Notes under the pieces: generated by a model
The model's database searches: none
What the model saw: only the letters and a program-made list of their open reading frames with translations
What the model was told of the DNA's origin: nothing
Position numbers and translations under genes: made by a program
Shown here: piece by piece, positions 16,849-24,824 of the stretch
Numbering within the stretch: position 1 is the stretch's first letter
Layout of the letters: every line of letters starts with the position of its first letter
DNA from: Planctomycetota bacterium
GTDB taxonomy: Bacteria > Planctomycetota > Phycisphaerae > Phycisphaerales > UBA5793
Length of the DNA stretch: 64,000 nucleotides
Reading direction: 5' to 3'
Assembly: GCA_013112555.1 (NCBI GenBank)
Contig: JABFGK010000001.1
Location: 434,001-498,000 of the forward strand

Positions 16849-18756
16849 ATGATGATGGACCAAAGCACATCCCGAACCGGCCTCAGCCGCTTCCGCCACT
16901 GGTGGACGCTGTGTGTTCGTTCGGCCCCCTATGCGCGGCCACATATGAGCGTCCTGATCTACGGGATTTGCTTTGCACTCTGTGTCGTGGCCGTTCGCAT
17001 CGCCCTGCCCTGGCCGCTCAAGTGGGTCCTCAAGCCGTGGCTTGCATCGGGGACGACGACCGCCGCTATTCACGTCCCGGCCAACGAAGGCACCGGTGGC
17101 GACGTTTGGGCATCCTGGTGCGACCAGCTGGGCGTCAGCCCGGTCCTGGCCGCGGCCATGCTGTTCCTGGCGATGATCATCACGCTCGGATTTGTTGATC
17201 ATCGTGAGCGTCTCTCCATTGCCCGTTTCGCGATCGGGTTCGTGCATCACCTACGCAGCGGTGCGGTTCATGCTGCCATGCGTTTGGATCGAGGCGGCCT
17301 CGTGAACGAGGGCGTTGAGAGTGGTGACTTGATTGCCCGGTTGATCGGTGACACGGCACGAATCAAGACCGGCATGAAAGGCTTTCTCGTTCATGTCGCC
17401 ACCAACGGGATCATGTTCATCGGCGTCAGCTGCGTCCTGCTCATGATGGATCTGCAACTCGGGGCACTCTTTGCGGCGTCCGGTGTTGCCATCTTGATCA
17501 TTACCTACTGCGGTGCATCGCTGATATACAACCGGGCGGCTCGTTACCGTGTCAAGGAAGGCCAGTTGGCCAACACGATCCATCTGGCTGATTCAGGTGA
17601 GGCGGATACGGCCTACTTTCGTGAGACGAGTGAGTCGAGTGCTGTGCACGAGGCTGCCATCACCAAGGCCCAGGGAACGACCACGTGGATTGCCCATGCG
17701 GTGTTCGGGATCGCCGTCGTCTCCTGTCTGTGGGTCGGCGTTCGCGGCGTCTCGGCCGGTCGCATTGAGCCGGAGCATGTCGTTCTATTCATCTTCTATG
17801 CTGTGATGATGCGAGGCCCGATGGTTCAATTGGCCCGCCAGGGTGCCAGAACCGGCAAGATCTTCGCCTGCCTGGACCGAGTGCTTGAGATTGCCGAGGG
17901 CGATGAGGACGACCAGGAAACTGAGGTGCAGCCACTGTCGCCACTGAGCCAGGGGCTCGTATTGCACGGTGTGACCGTCCGTGGTGTCGGACGCTATGCC
18001 AAGTGGAGACGTCTGCGCAATGTGTCGCTCATCATTCCAGCAGGTCAGCGAGTTGCTCTACTCGGTGACCATGGCTCGGGCAAGACGACACTCTTACAAC
18101 TGATTACAGGCCCACTCGCGCCGACGGAAGGCGCGCTGCTTTGGGATGATGTCGATCTCAGCACCGTGTCGACAGCCAGACGGCAGCGGCAGGTTTCAAT
18201 CGTCGGGCAAACGCCCAGTTGGTCACCGCTCCGCATTTCCGAACTGCTGAGAACGAATGAGTTGTCACCGGATGATGAGCGGCTCGCGGCGATCCTCAAG
18301 GTAACCCGTGCTGCTTCCTTGCTCAAGAGGCTCCCCAAAGGGCTTGACACCAAGATCGCTTCGACCCATCTATCCCCCGGGCAACGCAAGATCCTGGCGA
18401 CGGCCCGCGAGTTAGTTCAGCCGGCCAGTGTCCGTCTTGGCGACGACATCCCTGGCGGTATGCCGCGACGCGAGGCACGCCGACTGGTGAAGGCCATGCT
18501 GAACGTCGCCGACGAGGAGGCAGCCACGCTGGTCATGGCCTTTACCAGGCCAATCTGCCTGAGTCGCTTTGACCGCGTCGTCGGCTTGCGGAAGGGGCGG
18601 ATCGTCTTTGACGGGAGCCCGGCAGAGTGGCGCCAGGCAGTCCGCGGCTCAAAGACTCCTGTCAATCAGGTTGTCCAGCCGGCTCAGTTGCCAAACAAAT
18701 CAACACGTAGTTCCACTGACACCGGTCAACGGCCCAGGACGGCCGGTGTCCGCTAA
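16849..18756 (+). CDS. ABC exporter (fused membrane and ATPase domains) with degenerate ATPase motifs
   Basis: The 635-residue protein has a type I exporter layout: membrane domain (helices around 34-55, 97-117, 178-200, 205-226 and 280-325) and a nucleotide-binding domain from about 368. Walker A GDHGSGKTT (406-414) and the Q-loop region VGQTPSW look intact. The signature is LSPGQ (508-512) instead of LSGGQ, Walker B ends in Asp-Asp (532-533) instead of Asp-Glu, and the switch His is replaced by Arg (TR, 566-567). It may hydrolyse ATP slowly, need a partner, or have another role. It is followed by a nucleotidyltransferase and a glycerophosphotransferase-like gene, so transport of a surface polymer or its lipid precursor is likely. 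Confidence 0.85.
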   Translation: MMMDQSTSRTGLSRFRHWWTLCVRSAPYARPHMSVLIYGICFALCVVAVRIALPWPLKWVLKPWLASGTTTAAIHVPANEGTGGDVWASWCDQLGVSPVLAAAMLFLAMIITLGFVDHRERLSIARFAIGFVHHLRSGAVHAAMRLDRGGLVNEGVESGDLIARLIGDTARIKTGMKGFLVHVATNGIMFIGVSCVLLMMDLQLGALFAASGVAILIITYCGASLIYNRAARYRVKEGQLANTIHLADSGEADTAYFRETSESSAVHEAAITKAQGTTTWIAHAVFGIAVVSCLWVGVRGVSAGRIEPEHVVLFIFYAVMMRGPMVQLARQGARTGKIFACLDRVLEIAEGDEDDQETEVQPLSPLSQGLVLHGVTVRGVGRYAKWRRLRNVSLIIPAGQRVALLGDHGSGKTTLLQLITGPLAPTEGALLWDDVDLSTVSTARRQRQVSIVGQTPSWSPLRISELLRTNELSPDDERLAAILKVTRAASLLKRLPKGLDTKIASTHLSPGQRKILATARELVQPASVRLGDDIPGGMPRREARRLVKAMLNVADEEAATLVMAFTRPICLSRFDRVVGLRKGRIVFDGSPAEWRQAVRGSKTPVNQVVQPAQLPNKSTRSSTDTGQRPRTAGVR

Positions 18757-18776
18757 GACAACAAGGGATGTGCGAA

Positions 18777-19673
18777 ATGCCAGATCGTGATGTACAGGCA
18801 GTGATTCTCGCAGCGGGACGAGGGACTCGACTTGGCTCGATCCTCAATGGGAAGCCCAAGTGCATGTTGGAAGTGGGGGGCCGCACGCTCATTCAACATC
18901 AGATCCATGCGCTGACCAGACTCGGCATTACCCGGATCGGCGTGGTGGTTGGTCATGGGGCCGAATACGTCCGTGAGCACCTCGGCGATTCGTGCCACTA
19001 CATTGAGAATGAGATCTATGCCGAGACGAATAGTCTCTATTCACTGTGGCTGACGCGCGAGTGGGTGGATTCCCCCTTCGTGCTCATGAACAGTGACGTC
19101 CTGGCTCACCCAGAGATCATCGCTCGCGTTGCGAGTGTGTCATCCTCGGTCTTGGCCTATGACTCGACCTCGGGCGACGAGGACGAACATATGAAGATCA
19201 GTCTGTCTTCAGGTCGTGTGAGCGGCCTCAGCAAGACCATGAGGCAGGATGCAGTCAGCGGGGAGAACGTCGGGATCCTCAAGTTTGGGAAGGATGCCAT
19301 TGCGCCGCTCATGGATGCTGCAGAGCAGATTGTGACGGCCGGCAACGTGACGTGCTGGGCCCCGGCTGCTGTTGATGCTATTGCCAAGACGAACCACATC
19401 TCGGCAGTCGACATCTCGGATCTGTGCTGGGTTGAGATTGATTACCCAGAGGATCTCGACAAGGCAACGAGTGAAGTATGGCCGACGATCAGCGACGAGC
19501 ACGTGCGTCAAGGAGGGCACATTCGTGTCGTCTCGAACGGATCGGGCCATCCGGCCCCCCAGACAGTCGTCAGGAGCAACGGGCACCCCATCAAGGGCAA
19601 GGCGAAGTCGTTGCTTGCCCGGCTGATCAAGCAGAGAACGGCCGCGGTGCCATCGCAAGCCACTTCGGCATGA
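18777..19673 (+). CDS. LicC-like NTP transferase (phosphocholine/polyol-phosphate/sugar-phosphate cytidylyltransferase type)
   Basis: The product starts with the nucleotidyltransferase loop VILAAGRGTRLGSILNGKPK and continues with LIQHQIHALTRLGITRIGVV, ENEIYAETNSLYSLWLTREW and LMNSDVL. The ETNSLYSLW stretch resembles LicC and 2-aminoethylphosphonate cytidylyltransferases, which make CDP-choline or related CDP-alcohols. EIDYPEDLDKA near residue 220 is also typical. The last 60 residues are low-complexity and basic. The start at 18777 is preferred over the ATG at 18768 because AAGGG lies 9 bases upstream of it. With the downstream glycerophosphotransferase-like enzyme it may supply the CDP-activated building block. 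The substrate is inferred from context only. Confidence 0.82.
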   Translation: MPDRDVQAVILAAGRGTRLGSILNGKPKCMLEVGGRTLIQHQIHALTRLGITRIGVVVGHGAEYVREHLGDSCHYIENEIYAETNSLYSLWLTREWVDSPFVLMNSDVLAHPEIIARVASVSSSVLAYDSTSGDEDEHMKISLSSGRVSGLSKTMRQDAVSGENVGILKFGKDAIAPLMDAAEQIVTAGNVTCWAPAAVDAIAKTNHISAVDISDLCWVEIDYPEDLDKATSEVWPTISDEHVRQGGHIRVVSNGSGHPAPQTVVRSNGHPIKGKAKSLLARLIKQRTAAVPSQATSA

Positions 19674-19750
19674 GGACGTATCAGCGTCGGACGATTCGAC
19701 GATGACTGCGAGCGCAGAACCCCACACGAGCCATCCGGATTTCGAACCCT

Positions 19751-20968
19751 ATGCAGTCTGAAACACAGCCAACACGAGTCCTGTTTACCGGCTACGCACC
19801 AGTCCATTTTGCGTGCTTTGGGCCGCTCTATCAACGGCTGCGCGCCCTCGGCTCCTCTGTCCGGATCACGTTGTCCGGCGGACTCCGCTCTCGGGAGAGC
19901 CGGAGTGAGGCATACCAGTATGACGAGCAGGCTCTGTATAACCAGTTTGCCGGGCAGATCGACTTGGACCATGTGCAGCCGGTCGATGCGATTCGTGATG
20001 AGTCGTATGACGTGCTCTTTGCCGCGAATACGAAGATGATCATGCCGAAGCATGTGAGTTGCCGAGTGCAGATCTTTCACGGCATCTCATTCCGCAACAA
20101 GGCAGTGCGTGGTGACAATGCGGGTGCAGATGCGTACTTCCTCGTCGGGCCGTATATGAAGCATCGCTTTGCTGAGGCAGGGCATCTTGCTGCTGATGAC
20201 CCGCGTGCCCTCCACATCGGATTCATGAAAACGGATCGGCTGGTGGACGGCACCCTCGATCGTCGCGACGTGCTGGAACGCTACGGCTTCACCGGTGAGC
20301 GTCCCGTGGTGCTCTATGCACCGACCGGGCAGCGCCACAACTCGCTCGAAACAATGGGTGAGGACGTAATCCGAGCGTTGACGGAGCGCAATCAGGTAGA
20401 TCTGCTGATCAAGCCTCATGATCACCCGAAGAACAAGAAGATCAACTGGCCCGAGCGTCTGGCTGCAATCGAGACTGGGCACACACGGCTGGCTCGTGAT
20501 GCCGATGTGATCCCGCTGCTTCACGCTGCTGACCTGCTGATCACGGATGCTTCGAGCGTTTCGAGTGAGTACGCACTGCTGGACCGCCCCATCGTGTTCC
20601 TTGATGTACCGAAACTGATTAAGCGGGCGCTCGCAGCGAATGATGCCATGGTCGATCTCCAGACATGGGGGCGCCGATGTGGGATGGTCGTTGAGCAGCC
20701 GGCTGACGTTGTTCAGACCGTCGAGCAAGCGCTTATTGACCAGGGCGAGTGTTCTGACGTTCGACATGCCATGACTGCTGACCTGTTTTATAACCCCGGT
20801 CGAGCAACACAGGCAGCGATGGACTGGTTCAAGAAGGATCGACCTGCGGTCAGCGTAAAGACGGCCGGGAATGAAGATGAACATGTGATTGAGGGTGAGG
20901 ACTCGGTGTGTGCGAACGAGTCCTCGCCGGCCGGGCAGTCGGTTGAATCTCGTCGGGCGGCTGTGTAG
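19751..20968 (+). CDS. CDP-glycerol glycerophosphotransferase family protein (TagB/TagF-like)
   Basis: The 405-residue protein matches the TagB/TagF polymerase fold: CRVQIFHGISFRNKAVRG (usual HGT.(L/I)K region), VLYAPTGQRHNSLETMGEDV, LLIKPHDH, and the strongly conserved LLITDASSVSSEYALLDRPI with IVFLDVP. The family transfers glycerol-phosphate or ribitol-phosphate units from CDP-polyols to a growing teichoic-acid-like or capsule polymer at the inner membrane face. There is no large N-terminal extension. The upstream genes (exporter and cytidylyltransferase-like enzyme) agree with a polyol-phosphate surface polymer, which is little described in Planctomycetota. Confidence 0.88.
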   Translation: MQSETQPTRVLFTGYAPVHFACFGPLYQRLRALGSSVRITLSGGLRSRESRSEAYQYDEQALYNQFAGQIDLDHVQPVDAIRDESYDVLFAANTKMIMPKHVSCRVQIFHGISFRNKAVRGDNAGADAYFLVGPYMKHRFAEAGHLAADDPRALHIGFMKTDRLVDGTLDRRDVLERYGFTGERPVVLYAPTGQRHNSLETMGEDVIRALTERNQVDLLIKPHDHPKNKKINWPERLAAIETGHTRLARDADVIPLLHAADLLITDASSVSSEYALLDRPIVFLDVPKLIKRALAANDAMVDLQTWGRRCGMVVEQPADVVQTVEQALIDQGECSDVRHAMTADLFYNPGRATQAAMDWFKKDRPAVSVKTAGNEDEHVIEGEDSVCANESSPAGQSVESRRAAV

Positions 20969-21045
20969 CCACTTATGAACAGGATGATGTAGCAACCGAA
21001 GTTGCCAATATGAAATGTTCCCCAACAGATAGAGGAGATTGGGAG

Positions 21046-22386
21046 ATGCAAAAGAGACATGCAGTGGGACTTGGACCGGTGTTTGCAGCGTTGCTTGGAA
21101 CACACTTGTGTCTTGGCGGGGCTGCGGCACTTGCCCAGAACTACAACGTGATTCACCTTGGGACGGTCGGCGGCAACGATTCCGAGTCGCGCGGCCTGAA
21201 CGAGAACGGACAGGTCGTCGGCTGGAGCGATGACGTCAACGGCACGGATCATGCGTTCTACTGGGACGGCACACTGATGACCGACCTCGGTACACTCGGG
21301 GGACGTGAGAGCAATGCACGCGACATTAACAATCAGGGCGTGATTTGCGGTCGTGCAGATATCGACTACTGGTTCCAGCATGCAACACGCTGGGTGGGCG
21401 GGAGTATTGAGGACCTCGGGACGCTCGGGGGACAGGAAAGTTCAGCCTACAACATCAACGAAGCCGGGCAGATTGTCGGCTGGGCTGACATCGAGAGCGG
21501 GGCAGTGCGTGCCTTTCTGTGGGAGAACGGCGTCATGAATGATCTGGGCACGCTCGGCGGCGTCTCCAGTTGGGCTCATGGTCTAAACGCGCAAGGTGAC
21601 GTCGCAGGGTACAGTTACATTCCGGGTGGTGTGAAGCATGCGTATCTCTATTCGGGTGGTGCGATGACTGATCTTGGGACACTTGGGGGGCCGACCAGCC
21701 GTGCCTTCAGCGTCAATGACAACGGCGTCGTTGTCGGTGAGAGCGATACGGCAGCCGGCCCGTCTCACGCGTGTATGTGGGACAACGGAGTCGTGACCGA
21801 TCTGGGCACGGTCGGCGGGCCCCGCAGCCAGGCATGGCACGTGAACAACCTGAATCAAGTCGTTGGCTGGGCTGAGAATGATGCCGGCTCCAACAGGGCG
21901 TTTCTGTGGGAGAACGGTGTTATGTACATGCTCAACGATTACATTGACCAGAACTCCGGCTGGAACCTCAAAGAGGCGTATTCGATCAGCGATGCCGGTT
22001 TCATTTCCGGTCGAGGCACATACAACGGCAACACGCGCGCCTTCCTCCTGGTGCCGACAGGAATCAGTTTCCTGACGCTGGGCGGGCCGGATCCGGGCCT
22101 GAGCAATGCGGACAACACGTTCACCGTTGATGGGGCCACTCCGGGGGCCGAGCAGGTGTTCCTGTATGGGCTGAAGACAGGCAGCACCGAGGTCCCTGGG
22201 TGTCAGGGCGTGTTCCTGTCCTTGAACAAGCCCAAGGAGATTGCCCGGGCGGTTGCTGATGCAGGCGGCCACGCTGAGGCCGTCGTGTTTGTCCCTCGTC
22301 AAGGAAGTGGACTCAAGGTGTACTTCCAGACGTATGAGGCGGCCACGTGCCGAACCTCGAATGTTGTGACCCACCTCTTCCCCTAA
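21046..22386 (+). CDS. Secreted HAF-repeat protein with C-terminal module
   Basis: The product (446 residues) has a signal peptide (GPVFAALLGTHLCLGGAAALAQ) and six copies of a roughly 45-residue repeat centred on LGT(L/V)GG, followed by N..GQVVGW-type strands: the HAF/DLGTLGG extracellular repeat, which likely builds a beta-propeller. After the repeats, about 85 residues (FTVDGATPGAEQVFLYGLKT to the end) match the C-terminal module of five nearby secreted proteins and end in TCRTSNVVTHLFP. The start MQKRHAVG at 21046 follows GAGGAG; an ATG at 21010 is less likely. The last four codons lie inside a repeat that recurs at 23271-23315. Confidence 0.87.
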   Translation: MQKRHAVGLGPVFAALLGTHLCLGGAAALAQNYNVIHLGTVGGNDSESRGLNENGQVVGWSDDVNGTDHAFYWDGTLMTDLGTLGGRESNARDINNQGVICGRADIDYWFQHATRWVGGSIEDLGTLGGQESSAYNINEAGQIVGWADIESGAVRAFLWENGVMNDLGTLGGVSSWAHGLNAQGDVAGYSYIPGGVKHAYLYSGGAMTDLGTLGGPTSRAFSVNDNGVVVGESDTAAGPSHACMWDNGVVTDLGTVGGPRSQAWHVNNLNQVVGWAENDAGSNRAFLWENGVMYMLNDYIDQNSGWNLKEAYSISDAGFISGRGTYNGNTRAFLLVPTGISFLTLGGPDPGLSNADNTFTVDGATPGAEQVFLYGLKTGSTEVPGCQGVFLSLNKPKEIARAVADAGGHAEAVVFVPRQGSGLKVYFQTYEAATCRTSNVVTHLFP

Positions 22387-22405
22387 CTAGGGGAACGCCC
22401 ACTGC
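22363..22405 (+). repeat. Dispersed repeat copy 1, overlapping the stop of the HAF gene
   Basis: The segment from GACCCACCTCTTCCCC through the TTCCCC-TAACTA-GGGGAA hairpin to CGCCCACTGC recurs at 23271-23315 with few changes. The HAF gene stop codon (TAA) is in the hairpin loop. Confidence 0.75.
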
Positions 22406-22406
22406 A

Positions 22407-22437
22407 GGCGGGGCCGTGCGACAGCACGGTTCCCGCC
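22407..22437 (+). terminator. Strong hairpin, probable terminator after HAF gene
   Basis: Two stacked stems, GGCGGG/CCCGCC and CCGTGC/GCACGG, close on a GACA loop with one mismatched position between them. It lies 20 bp after the stop codon and is followed by GTTTC, without a long T-run. Confidence 0.55.
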
Positions 22438-22519
22438 GTTTCATCAAACGCATCGGTTGCCGCTCGCACCGCCGGTGGTGAGCTCGAGCAAGACCGAGTC
22501 CAGTCAAGAGAGACAGATC

Positions 22520-23182
22520 ATGCACTCATCCTCACGAGAGCCAGTCCACACCGTGCCCGTTCGGCACCGTGGCGCCGCAGAACGTGGTCGCGGGTTCACA
22601 CTGATTGAACTTCTCGTCGTGATTTCGATCATCTCGCTGCTGATTGCCATTTTGCTGCCGGCATTGTCGCAGGCACGGAAGAGCGCGCGCGCTGCGACGT
22701 GCACGTCACAACTCAGACAGTTCGGCGTCGCATTCAATACATATGTACTTGACTACGATGCGCTGCCGCATGAAGATGACGGCAATCCGGATGTAATCTG
22801 TTGGTATGATGCACTCGACCCGTATCTTGGTATCAAGAAGGAGAGGGATGAGCAAGTCCTGCATCAGGTTACAGATATCAAACTGTGTCCTGAAGTGGAC
22901 ACCTCGGCGCCGGCGTACTATAAGAGTTATCGTTTCAACAGCGGCCTGGAGTCGAATAGCCTCCCATTCCTGAAGTTAGAAAAGATATGGGCGACTGACA
23001 GAACGGTCATACTGTTTGATGCTGAATATAAGGGGACGGGAGTGTCCTTCAAGGGTCGTGAGAAAAAGGTACACTATCGGCATCCGGGTGGTGCGAATAT
23101 GCTTCTTGCTGATTGGCATGTCGGCAACTTCGACAAGGATGAGGCCGGCAAGTTGATTTGGAAGCAGAAGGATCCGAAGTAA
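22520..23182 (+). CDS. Pseudopilin-like protein (prepilin leader, DUF1559/H-X9-DG-like end)
   Basis: The 220-residue product carries the prepilin motif GRGFTLIELLVVISIISLLI (cleavage after Gly, Glu at +5) with the extended hydrophobic helix, then the typical ALSQARKSARAATCTSQLRQ. The C-terminal VHYRHPGGANMLLADWHVG is an H-x9-D-type motif of planctomycete pseudopilins. The start at 22520 (MHSSSREP) has GAGAGA upstream; an ATG at 22457 would add 21 residues without family character. It lies between two copies of a dispersed repeat. Its role is inferred as a component or substrate of a type II secretion-like system. Confidence 0.88.
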   Translation: MHSSSREPVHTVPVRHRGAAERGRGFTLIELLVVISIISLLIAILLPALSQARKSARAATCTSQLRQFGVAFNTYVLDYDALPHEDDGNPDVICWYDALDPYLGIKKERDEQVLHQVTDIKLCPEVDTSAPAYYKSYRFNSGLESNSLPFLKLEKIWATDRTVILFDAEYKGTGVSFKGREKKVHYRHPGGANMLLADWHVGNFDKDEAGKLIWKQKDPK

Positions 23183-23270
23183 CCATGCTCTCTCTTCCGT
23201 TGTGGCGTCGGCGGGCGTGTCCAGGAGTCTTCCGACTCGGTTGAGACGTGCCCGGCCGTCGGCGCACGAT

Positions 23271-23315
23271 ACCGAGACCCACCTCTTCCCCTCTTGTAGG
23301 GGAAACGCCCACTGC
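23271..23315 (+). repeat. Dispersed repeat copy 2, downstream of pseudopilin gene
   Basis: This matches 22363-22405: GACCCACCTCTTCCCC, hairpin TTCCCC-TCTTGTA-GGGGAA, then CGCCCACTGCGGGCGG. Here it is entirely noncoding, 88 bp after the stop of the pseudopilin gene. Confidence 0.75.
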
Positions 23316-23321
23316 GGGCGG

Positions 23322-23343
23322 CGCCGGCCGGAAGCGGCCGGCG
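23322..23343 (+). terminator. Perfect 9-bp hairpin, probable terminator
   Basis: CGCCGGCCG-GAAG-CGGCCGGCG, perfect and GC-rich, followed after six bases by TTTAAT. It probably ends the pseudopilin transcript. Confidence 0.55.
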
Positions 23344-23488
23344 TCGTCGTTTAATGAACGGTGTTGCATGGGCCTGCGGGTGTGGGAGCAAGTCGCTGAT
23401 TGGTGACGGCTGGATGTGTTGCGGTCCGTGCGTGCTCTTGTGTCAACATGAGATCGTTCAGGTACATTCGGGACATATGGGGTATTGC

Positions 23489-23526
23489 AAAAATACAACG
23501 AACCTCGCCGCAGGGTGCGACGAGGT
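23489..23526 (-). terminator. Rho-independent terminator for the 23597-24643 gene
   Basis: Read on the minus strand, stem ACCTCG/CGAGGT (reinforced by CGC/GCG) is followed within about 10 bases by TTTTT (23489-23493). It lies 71 bp after the stop of the minus-strand gene. The rest of 23183-23596 shows only repeats and no gene. Confidence 0.6.
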
Positions 23527-23596
23527 CCGGTTGCTGCTTCAGTCTCAGATACAGTCGGGCACACACAACTCAGGCTGTGTGCTCAGACTGCTGATG

Positions 23597-24643
23597 TTAG
23601 CATGGGTTGAACGTGATTGCCGTCACCGCAGAGTCGCAGATCTTGCCATCTGCTCCCACCGTGACAGCGTAGAGATACACGGTCTTCCCGCCTGCAGCGC
23701 AGGGAACCTTGACCGAGTTGCAGTACGTGTCGCCGACAAACTTCCCGATACCAATCTGGTCTTTGAAGCTGGAGCCGAGGCAGATCTGGCCACACTGGAC
23801 CGCACTGCCGCCCTGGCCGCGACAATCATCCCAACAGGCAACAAAGCCGTCGAACGCAGTCGGGTCAAAGGAGTAGAAGATGCCGACCTGACGGCCGTCA
23901 ATCCCGCCGGTGGCGCAGAACTCAATGGTCCCGCCGGCGTTATTGTTGTCCCAGGTGACATCGAGGCACGGGCCGCTGTCGCCGAGATACTCGACGGACA
24001 TGTCGTCGTAGTACACGCTGCTGACAGCGTCATATGCAAACAGGTCGCAGGCTGCGAGCTGCAGAATCCCGCCACCGTTCATGGATCCGGTCCAACTCAG
24101 GTTGTCGATGAGCAGGGTGTTACCGTACCAGATCGAGTGGGTATCCAGGAAGAGGTCAACCTCAACCGTGATCGGAACCCACTCATCGTAGATGATCGGC
24201 GCGGAGGCCACATCGAAGTCGGCGATGACGGTGTCGGTGTCAGGATCCCAGTGCAACTGGACGCGCCAGTCATAGTTGGGGGCCCATTCGCTGAGCAGAA
24301 TGAAGTACGTATCATTCACAGCATCAAGGCCTGTGGCCACGTAGGTGTTGGCGGTCACGCGCCACCGGCCTTCGGTCATCACCAGGCCTTCGTCGATCCA
24401 TGGATACACCGTATCCGAGGCGGCGACGACGTCGAGGGAGTTTGTCCCTGACAATGCCTGTGCATCAGTCACAAGGCTATCCCACGCGGGCGTGCCATCC
24501 CAAGTCGTCCAGCCGCCCTGTCCCAGGATGCCACTGCCGACAGCATATGACTCGAAATCGTCCGACCACATCACTTGGCCGCTGGCGGCCGCTGTCAGTC
24601 CTGCAACCGCGGTCGTGCAGGCAATTGCTTTCAGAAAATTCAT
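23597..24643 (-). CDS. Secreted protein, LamG-like N-terminal part and Cys-rich C-terminal module
   Basis: A 348-residue exported protein with a clear signal peptide (FLKAIACTTAVAGLTAAASGQ). The first 220 residues (SDDFESYAVGSGILGQGGWT, then SLDVVAAS and a strand-rich run) look like a concanavalin/LamG-type sandwich common in planctomycete surface proteins. The last 110 residues contain about ten Cys and end in the same kind of module as neighbouring genes (VYLYAVTVGADGKICDSAV). The ATG at 24643 is chosen because AAGGAG lies 6 bases before it; an ATG one codon earlier also exists. It is the most divergent member of the six-gene set. Function unknown, extracellular. Confidence 0.82.
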   Translation of the reverse strand: MNFLKAIACTTAVAGLTAAASGQVMWSDDFESYAVGSGILGQGGWTTWDGTPAWDSLVTDAQALSGTNSLDVVAASDTVYPWIDEGLVMTEGRWRVTANTYVATGLDAVNDTYFILLSEWAPNYDWRVQLHWDPDTDTVIADFDVASAPIIYDEWVPITVEVDLFLDTHSIWYGNTLLIDNLSWTGSMNGGGILQLAACDLFAYDAVSSVYYDDMSVEYLGDSGPCLDVTWDNNNAGGTIEFCATGGIDGRQVGIFYSFDPTAFDGFVACWDDCRGQGGSAVQCGQICLGSSFKDQIGIGKFVGDTYCNSVKVPCAAGGKTVYLYAVTVGADGKICDSAVTAITFNPC

Positions 24644-24738
24644 CATGGTCTCCTTCTAACTCTGTTTAAAGAAACGGTACAAAAGACAGTGGGTATGAGT
24701 GAGTCACACAGTCATGGTCCAACTCACGCATTGATCAT

Positions 24739-24794
24739 GTATCAGGATAAACCGGGGGATTGTGCAACTCCCTTCAAGTCCCCGGTGCTGATAC
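24739..24794. other. Two-tier inverted repeat in intergenic region
   Basis: Outer arms GTATCAG (24739-24745) and CTGATAC (24788-24794) enclose inner arms ACCGGGG and CCCCGGT. Unpaired bases separate the tiers and a 22-base loop lies inside. There is no T-run. It sits between the end of one secreted-protein gene and the start of another, so it may be a processing or attenuation structure in their shared transcript. Confidence 0.55.
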
Positions 24795-24824
24795 GGTTTA
24801 TCGTATTGTCATACATGGCATATG

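Noticed and set aside
21100..22000. Nucleotide tandem repeats in the HAF gene as a possible minisatellite or CRISPR
   Set aside because: They are protein-level repeats (LGTLGG) with variable spacing and diverged codons.
23354..24451. 365-codon plus-strand frame opposite the secreted protein at 23597
   Set aside because: The minus-strand gene has a signal peptide, ribosome-binding site and terminator; the opposite frame lacks any motif.
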